DNA of 64,000 bases from Rhodobacteraceae bacterium UBA6796 (lineage in GTDB: Bacteria; Pseudomonadota; Alphaproteobacteria; Rhodobacterales; Rhodobacteraceae), in contig DKFM01000005.1 of the NCBI GenBank assembly GCA_002452815.1, positions 124,001 to 188,000 of the forward strand, given 5' to 3'. This document shows positions 60,158-64,000 of this stretch, piece after piece. The notes under the pieces were generated by a model that worked only from the letters and a program-made list of their open reading frames with translations, did not search any database and had not been told where the DNA came from. Both the position numbers and the translations under genes were made by a program. The number at the start of each line of letters is the position of its first letter. Position 1 is the stretch's first letter.

Positions 60158-61129
60158 TCAGCGGCGCAGCTCGTCCATCGCGGCAACCAGGGCCGCGGTG
60201 ATTCCCGGCTCGCTCAGCGCGTGCCCCGCCGCCGGAACGATCCGCAGCGCGGCCCGCCGCCACCCCTGCGACAGACGCCAGGCCGAGACCGGCGGGCAGA
60301 TCATGTCCATCCGCCCCTGCACGATAATCGCCGGGATATGCTCGATCCGGTGCCGATCGCGCAGGATCTGGCCGTCTTCCTCCAGAAAGGCGCGGTTGAT
60401 GAAATAATGGTTCTCCAGCCGCGCGAAGGCGCGCGCGTAATCGGGCGGCGCCTCGCCGGGCAGCCCGTCGAACTCGACCGAGGCCAGCGCATTTTCCCAC
60501 ATTGCCCAGTGCCGGGCATAGCGCGCCTCTTCCGCGTAATCGCCCGAAAACAGACGTTTGTGATAGGCGCCGATCAGATCGTGCTGCTCATCTTGCGGAA
60601 TCGGGCGGCAGAACCCGTCCCACAGGTCGGGAAAGAATTGCCCGGCGCCGCCACCGTAGAACCAGTTCAACTCGCTCTGCTCGGCCAGAAACACGCCGCG
60701 CAGCACCAGCCCCTGCACCCGCTCGGGGTGGGTTTCGGCATAGATCAGCGCCAGAGTCGCCCCCCAGCTGCCGCCAAACACGATCCAGTCGCGAATCCCG
60801 AAGGTCTCGCGGATTCGCTCTACATCGGCAACCAGATGCCAGGTCGTGTTATCGGTGACCGAGGCATGCGGTTTCGACAACCCGCAGCCGCGCTGATCGA
60901 ACAGGATCACGCGGTAATGCTTCGGGTCGAAATAGCGCCGCATGGCCGGGCTGCAGCCGCCCCCCGGCCCGCCATGAAACACCACCACCGGCTGTCCCTG
61001 CGGATGGCCCGATTGCTCCACATAGATCCGGTGACCATCGCCCATATCAAGCATGCGCTGATCGAAGGGCTCGATCGGCGGGTAAAGAAAGGCGCCCGAT
61101 GTGCGCTTTTGCCCTGCGGTTCTGTCCAT
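60158..61129 (-). CDS. pip: Proline iminopeptidase
   Basis: Pip releases N-terminal proline from peptides. The 323-residue alpha/beta-hydrolase (peptidase family S33) has HGGPGGGCSPAMRRYFDP (oxyanion region), FDQRGCGLSKPH, the nucleophile in FGGSWGATLALIYAETHP, and the later catalytic residues in IVQGRMDMICP (Asp) and AAGHALSEPG (His). The C-terminal half supplies a helical cap. I start it at 61129 (MDRTAGQKR); the frame is open upstream but that part is antisense to ubiG. A TATATA stretch in the divergent gap may hold promoter parts. Confidence 0.94.
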   Translation of the reverse strand: MDRTAGQKRTSGAFLYPPIEPFDQRMLDMGDGHRIYVEQSGHPQGQPVVVFHGGPGGGCSPAMRRYFDPKHYRVILFDQRGCGLSKPHASVTDNTTWHLVADVERIRETFGIRDWIVFGGSWGATLALIYAETHPERVQGLVLRGVFLAEQSELNWFYGGGAGQFFPDLWDGFCRPIPQDEQHDLIGAYHKRLFSGDYAEEARYARHWAMWENALASVEFDGLPGEAPPDYARAFARLENHYFINRAFLEEDGQILRDRHRIEHIPAIIVQGRMDMICPPVSAWRLSQGWRRAALRIVPAAGHALSEPGITAALVAAMDELRR

Positions 61130-61195
61130 GATCCGACTATATAACGGGAAAGCGGCGCCCGCCACGGGGGGCGCACCAGAAGTTTCGAGGAAGCC

Positions 61196-61939
61196 ATGCA
61201 AAACGCAACAAACACCATCGACCCGGCCGAAGTGGCGAAATTCGAGGCAATGGCCGCCGAATGGTGGGACCCGAACGGCAAGTTCAAGCCGCTGCATATG
61301 CTCAACCCCTGCCGGCTGGATTACATCACCACACAGATCGCCGCGCAATTCGGACGCGACCTGAAGGCCCCGCGCACGTTTGACGGGCTGCGCCTGCTCG
61401 ACATCGGCTGCGGGGGTGGCCTCTTGTCCGAACCGATGGCACGGCTTGGCGCGACTGTCGTCGGCGCCGATGCGGCGGGCGGCAATATCCCTGTGGCGCA
61501 GCTGCATGCCGAACAATCGGGCCTGGACATCGACTATCGCCATTGCGCCGCCGAAACCCTGGCCGAGGCGGGCGAACAGTTCGACGTAGTTCTGGCGATG
61601 GAGATCATCGAACATGTCGCCGATCCGCAGGGCTTCATGGATACCTGTGCGGGCCTTCTGAAACCGGGCGGGCTGCTGCTGTGCTCGACGCTGAACCGCA
61701 ACGCCAAAAGCTATCTGGTGGCGATCATCGGCGCCGAGCAGGTGATGCGCTGGCTGCCGCGCGGCACCCACGAATGGCATAAATTCATCACCCCCGACGA
61801 GCTGGCCGCCCTGATCGGCAAATCCGGGCTGGATGCCGTGGATCGCAAGGGGATGGTGTTCAACCCGATCAGCTGGCGCTGGTCACTGTCAGACCGCGAT
61901 CTGTCGGTGAATTACGTCACCGCCAGTGTGAAACGCTGA
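61196..61939 (+). CDS. ubiG: Ubiquinone biosynthesis O-methyltransferase
   Basis: UbiG does both O-methylation steps of ubiquinone synthesis using S-adenosylmethionine. The 247-residue protein has [27 protein letters not shown] at the start, the SAM motif [48 protein letters not shown] and [21 protein letters not shown] precedes the ATG. It stands alone, convergent with mogA across a repeat and divergent from pip. Confidence 0.96.
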   Translation: MQNATNTIDPAEVAKFEAMAAEWWDPNGKFKPLHMLNPCRLDYITTQIAAQFGRDLKAPRTFDGLRLLDIGCGGGLLSEPMARLGATVVGADAAGGNIPVAQLHAEQSGLDIDYRHCAAETLAEAGEQFDVVLAMEIIEHVADPQGFMDTCAGLLKPGGLLLCSTLNRNAKSYLVAIIGAEQVMRWLPRGTHEWHKFITPDELAALIGKSGLDAVDRKGMVFNPISWRWSLSDRDLSVNYVTASVKR

Positions 61940-61942
61940 TCC

Positions 61943-62025
61943 TTCTTTCTGGCCAAAATATCCCCGCCGGAGGCTGCAACGGCACCCGCGGAACGCTCCG
62001 CGGGGGATATTTGGGCCAGAAAGAA
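61943..62025. repeat. Dispersed intergenic repeat, copy 6 (near-perfect inverted repeat)
   Basis: The arms at 61943-61965 and 62003-62025 are 23 bases long with one mismatch and carry TTCTTTCTGGCC and AAATATCCCC. The loop region includes CCCGCGGAACGCTCCGCGGG, an inner hairpin. It separates convergent ubiG and mogA. Confidence 0.85.
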
Positions 62026-62034
62026 TAGGAAAAG

Positions 62035-62562
62035 CTACTTCGCCTTCGGGCGGAAGGCCACGATCTTTGCCGGGTCGGTTTCGATCCGGCCCGCGCCGAT
62101 CAGATCAAGGCAATAGGGCACCGCCGCGAACACCGCATTCAGGCAGGTCGCGATGGCACTGGGTTTGCCCGGCAGCGTGATGATCAGGCTTTGCCCGGCG
62201 ATCCCGGCACTCTGGCGCGACAGGATCGCGGTCGGCACCTCCAGCAGGCTGGCGCGGCGCATTTCCTCGCCAAACCCCGCCAGTTCCTTTTCGATCACAT
62301 CGCCCACGCCCTCGGGCGTTTCGTCGCGCGGCGCCGGGCCGGTGCCGCCGGTGACGAGGATCAGATCGGCCTGTTCCGCCACCAGTTGACGCAGCATCGC
62401 CGCCACGCTCTCGCGCCCGTCGGGGATGATGTGACGGGTGATGGCCAGCGGCGAGGTCACCACGCCGCGCAGCCAGTCTTCGCAGCCGGGGCCGCCCTTG
62501 TCCTCGTATTCGCCGCGGCTGGCGCGGTCGGAGACGGTGACAATGGCGGCCCGGACGCTCAT
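62035..62562 (-). CDS. mogA: Molybdopterin adenylyltransferase (MogA type)
   Basis: MogA adenylates molybdopterin before molybdate insertion into molybdenum cofactor. The 175-residue protein shows [62 protein letters not shown] and [16 protein letters not shown]. The [10 protein letters not shown] and GKPSAI motifs bind the pterin and ATP. Its ATG overlaps the argG stop by four bases, so it is translated after argG. No other molybdenum gene is in the window. Confidence 0.92.
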   Translation of the reverse strand: MSVRAAIVTVSDRASRGEYEDKGGPGCEDWLRGVVTSPLAITRHIIPDGRESVAAMLRQLVAEQADLILVTGGTGPAPRDETPEGVGDVIEKELAGFGEEMRRASLLEVPTAILSRQSAGIAGQSLIITLPGKPSAIATCLNAVFAAVPYCLDLIGAGRIETDPAKIVAFRPKAK

Positions 62563-63785
62563 TTCTTCACCCGGGCGTTGCGGGTGGCGATCAGTTTCAG
62601 GCGCAGCGCGTTCAGGCGGATGAAGCCCGCCGCGTCTTTCTGGTCATAGGCGCCGGCATCGTCTTCGAAGGTCACATGCGCCTCGGAGTAAAGCGAATAC
62701 TCCGACCAGCGGCCGACGCACTGCACCGAGCCCTTGTAAAGCTTCAGCCGCACGGTGCCGGTGACATTCTCTTGCGATTTGTCGATCAGCGCCTGCAGCA
62801 TCTCGCGCTCGGGGCTGAACCAGAAGCCGTTATAGATCAGCTCGGCGTAGCGCGGCATCAGGCTGTCTTTCAGATGGCCTGAACCGGCATCCAGCGTGAT
62901 CTGTTCGATCCCGCGGTGCGCCTCCAGCAGGACGGTGCCGCCGGGGGTTTCATAGATGCCGCGCGATTTCATCCCGACGAAGCGGTTCTCGACGAAATCC
63001 AGACGGCCGATGCCATGCTTGCCGCCCAGCTCGTTCAGCTTGGTCAGGATCGTGGCCGGCGACATCGCTTCGCCATTGATCGCCACCGCATCGCCGCGCT
63101 CGAAGGTGATCTCGACATATTCGGGGGTATCGGGCGCATCCTCGGGGTTCACGGTGCGCTGATAGACGTAATCGGGCGCCTCTTGCGCGGGGTTTTCCAG
63201 CGCCTTGCCCTCGGACGAGGTGTGCAGCAGGTTCGCATCGACCGAGAACGGCGCCTCGCCGCGCTTGTCTTTCGCGATCGGGATCTGGTTCTGCTCGGCG
63301 AATTCCAGCAGCTTGGTGCGCGAGGTCAGATCCCATTCCCGCCAGGGTGCGATCACCCGGATCGAGGGATCGAGCGCATAGGCGCTGAGTTCGAACCGCA
63401 CCTGATCGTTGCCCTTGCCGGTCGCGCCATGCGCCACCGCATCGGCGCCGTGCTGATGCGCCAGCTCGACCAGACGCTTGGAAATCAGCGGCCGCGCGAT
63501 CGAGGTGCCCAGCAGATAAAGCCCTTCGTACACCGCATTGGCGCGGAACATCGGGAAGACGAAATCACGCACGAATTCTTCGCGCACGTCTTCGATATGG
63601 ATGTTTTCGGGCTTGATCCCCAGCAGCTCGGCCTTGGCGCGTGCGGGCTCCAGTTCTTCGCCCTGCCCCAGATCGGCGGTGAAGGTGATCACCTCGCAGC
63701 CGTATTCGGTTTGCAGCCATTTCAGGATGATCGAGGTATCGAGGCCGCCGGAATAGGCAAGCACGACTTTCTTGGGAGCAGACAT
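62559..63785 (-). CDS. argG: Argininosuccinate synthase
   Basis: ArgG joins citrulline and aspartate with ATP, the penultimate step of arginine synthesis. The 408-residue protein has the ATP site [56 protein letters not shown] and [19 protein letters not shown], all family blocks. Length fits. GGAGG precedes the ATG at 63785, which fixes the start; the frame is open upstream. It is followed by mogA with an ATGA overlap. Two possible promoters lie upstream. Confidence 0.97.
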   Translation of the reverse strand: MSAPKKVVLAYSGGLDTSIILKWLQTEYGCEVITFTADLGQGEELEPARAKAELLGIKPENIHIEDVREEFVRDFVFPMFRANAVYEGLYLLGTSIARPLISKRLVELAHQHGADAVAHGATGKGNDQVRFELSAYALDPSIRVIAPWREWDLTSRTKLLEFAEQNQIPIAKDKRGEAPFSVDANLLHTSSEGKALENPAQEAPDYVYQRTVNPEDAPDTPEYVEITFERGDAVAINGEAMSPATILTKLNELGGKHGIGRLDFVENRFVGMKSRGIYETPGGTVLLEAHRGIEQITLDAGSGHLKDSLMPRYAELIYNGFWFSPEREMLQALIDKSQENVTGTVRLKLYKGSVQCVGRWSEYSLYSEAHVTFEDDAGAYDQKDAAGFIRLNALRLKLIATRNARVKK

Positions 63786-63813
63786 GGGGCCTCCGAGATT
63801 GAGCATTTGGGCG

Positions 63814-63842
63814 GGCATAGTGCGTTTTGGCCTGTATCTCAA
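63814..63842 (-). promoter_or_regulatory. Possible argG promoter
   Basis: On the minus strand TTGAGA and TATGCC are 17 bases apart, 28 bases before the argG start. A second option further up is TTGGGC (63893-63898) with TACAAT (63871-63876), 16 bases apart. Confidence 0.35.
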
Positions 63843-63942
63843 GGGCTCGGGTGCCCCGGCGGGGTGCAGAATTGTATCCCGCACAAGACAATGCCCAACC
63901 TTCAGGCTTGCATCGCGCCGCGCGCGGCGCCAAAGCTCGGCC

Positions 63943-64000
63943 ATGACCCAATTCGCCCTCGAAGCCCTTGCCGCCACCCGCGCCCTGCGTGCGTTGTTCG
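63943..64000 (+). CDS. Start of an unidentified gene (cut by window edge)
   Basis: An ATG at 63943 opens a frame that stays open to the window end and reads [19 protein letters not shown]. Codon use fits the rest of the window, but there is no clear ribosome site and the piece is too short to name. It would be divergent from argG. Confidence 0.35.
   Translation, partial: MTQFALEALAATRALRALF

Overview
The window reads as chromosomal core sequence of an alphaproteobacterium of the Rhodobacterales (Rhodobacter/Paracoccus type). The grounds are high GC with strong G/C at third codon positions, a small Rhodobacter-type porin, the gene orders leuS-lptE-holA, rimP-nusA-ylxR-infB, dciA/mutY and DUF4170-waaA-lpxK, and families common in this group (DUF3576, DUF4202, NnrU, IalB). 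The assignment rests on recalled gene families and order, not on a database search. I see no tRNA, rRNA, transposase, integrase, prophage, plasmid gene or CRISPR array, and no clear genomic island. Most of the novelty is in regulation, gene boundaries and a few unassigned proteins, not in a discrete new system.

Layout. 1-3519: 3' end of ribA coupled to an L,D-transpeptidase gene, then yggS, a porin and a DUF3576 lipoprotein. 3680-10300: leuS-lptE-holA-mscS-flavoprotein, nearly all overlapping. 10279-14128: GST, MFS transporter, PAP2 protein, epimerase-like protein and Rdx protein. 14204-17911: ade-amn purine pair, then HU. 18007-24419: DMT exporter, DUF4202, NnrU, MltB-type transglycosylase, two proteins of unknown function, dapD and a LOG-family protein. 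24430-29896: ArnT-like glycosyltransferase, rlmN, IalB, asparaginase and a TSUP permease. 30012-37952: CPBP protease, accD, folC, an APH-like kinase, zapE, and the lipid A/Kdo genes DUF4170-waaA-lpxK. 37949-42660: CoA-transferase, DsbA-like protein, DciA, MutY and alkane monooxygenase. 42727-54507: DNA repair AlkB, dnaK-dnaJ, radC, a protein of unknown function, secA, the ppiC-argJ-mutT operon and a 45-residue protein. 54644-64000: infB, ylxR, nusA and rimP (one operon), pip, ubiG, mogA, argG and the start of one more gene.

Themes. Envelope building is spread through the window: Kdo transfer and lipid A 4'-kinase (waaA, lpxK), LPS insertion (lptE), periplasmic folding and secretion (secA, ppiC, dsbA-like) and peptidoglycan (ldt, mltB-like, dapD). 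Nucleic-acid maintenance is represented by holA, mutY, mutT, alkB, radC and dciA. Same-strand neighbours are often joined by ATGA or TGATG overlaps. Five convergent pairs share a four-base stop overlap (CTAG, TTAG or CTAA).

Points that merit attention: (i) a dispersed intergenic element, rich in TTTCTTTCTGG and AAATATCCC, present about six times, one copy forming the C-terminus of the L,D-transpeptidase; (ii) a leader of about 90 bases before rimP-nusA-infB with a strong intrinsic terminator between a good promoter and the first gene; (iii) a heat-shock-type promoter before dnaK; (iv) a 45-residue gene with its own Shine-Dalgarno sequence and terminator; (v) a lysine-rich coiled-coil extension on ArgJ.
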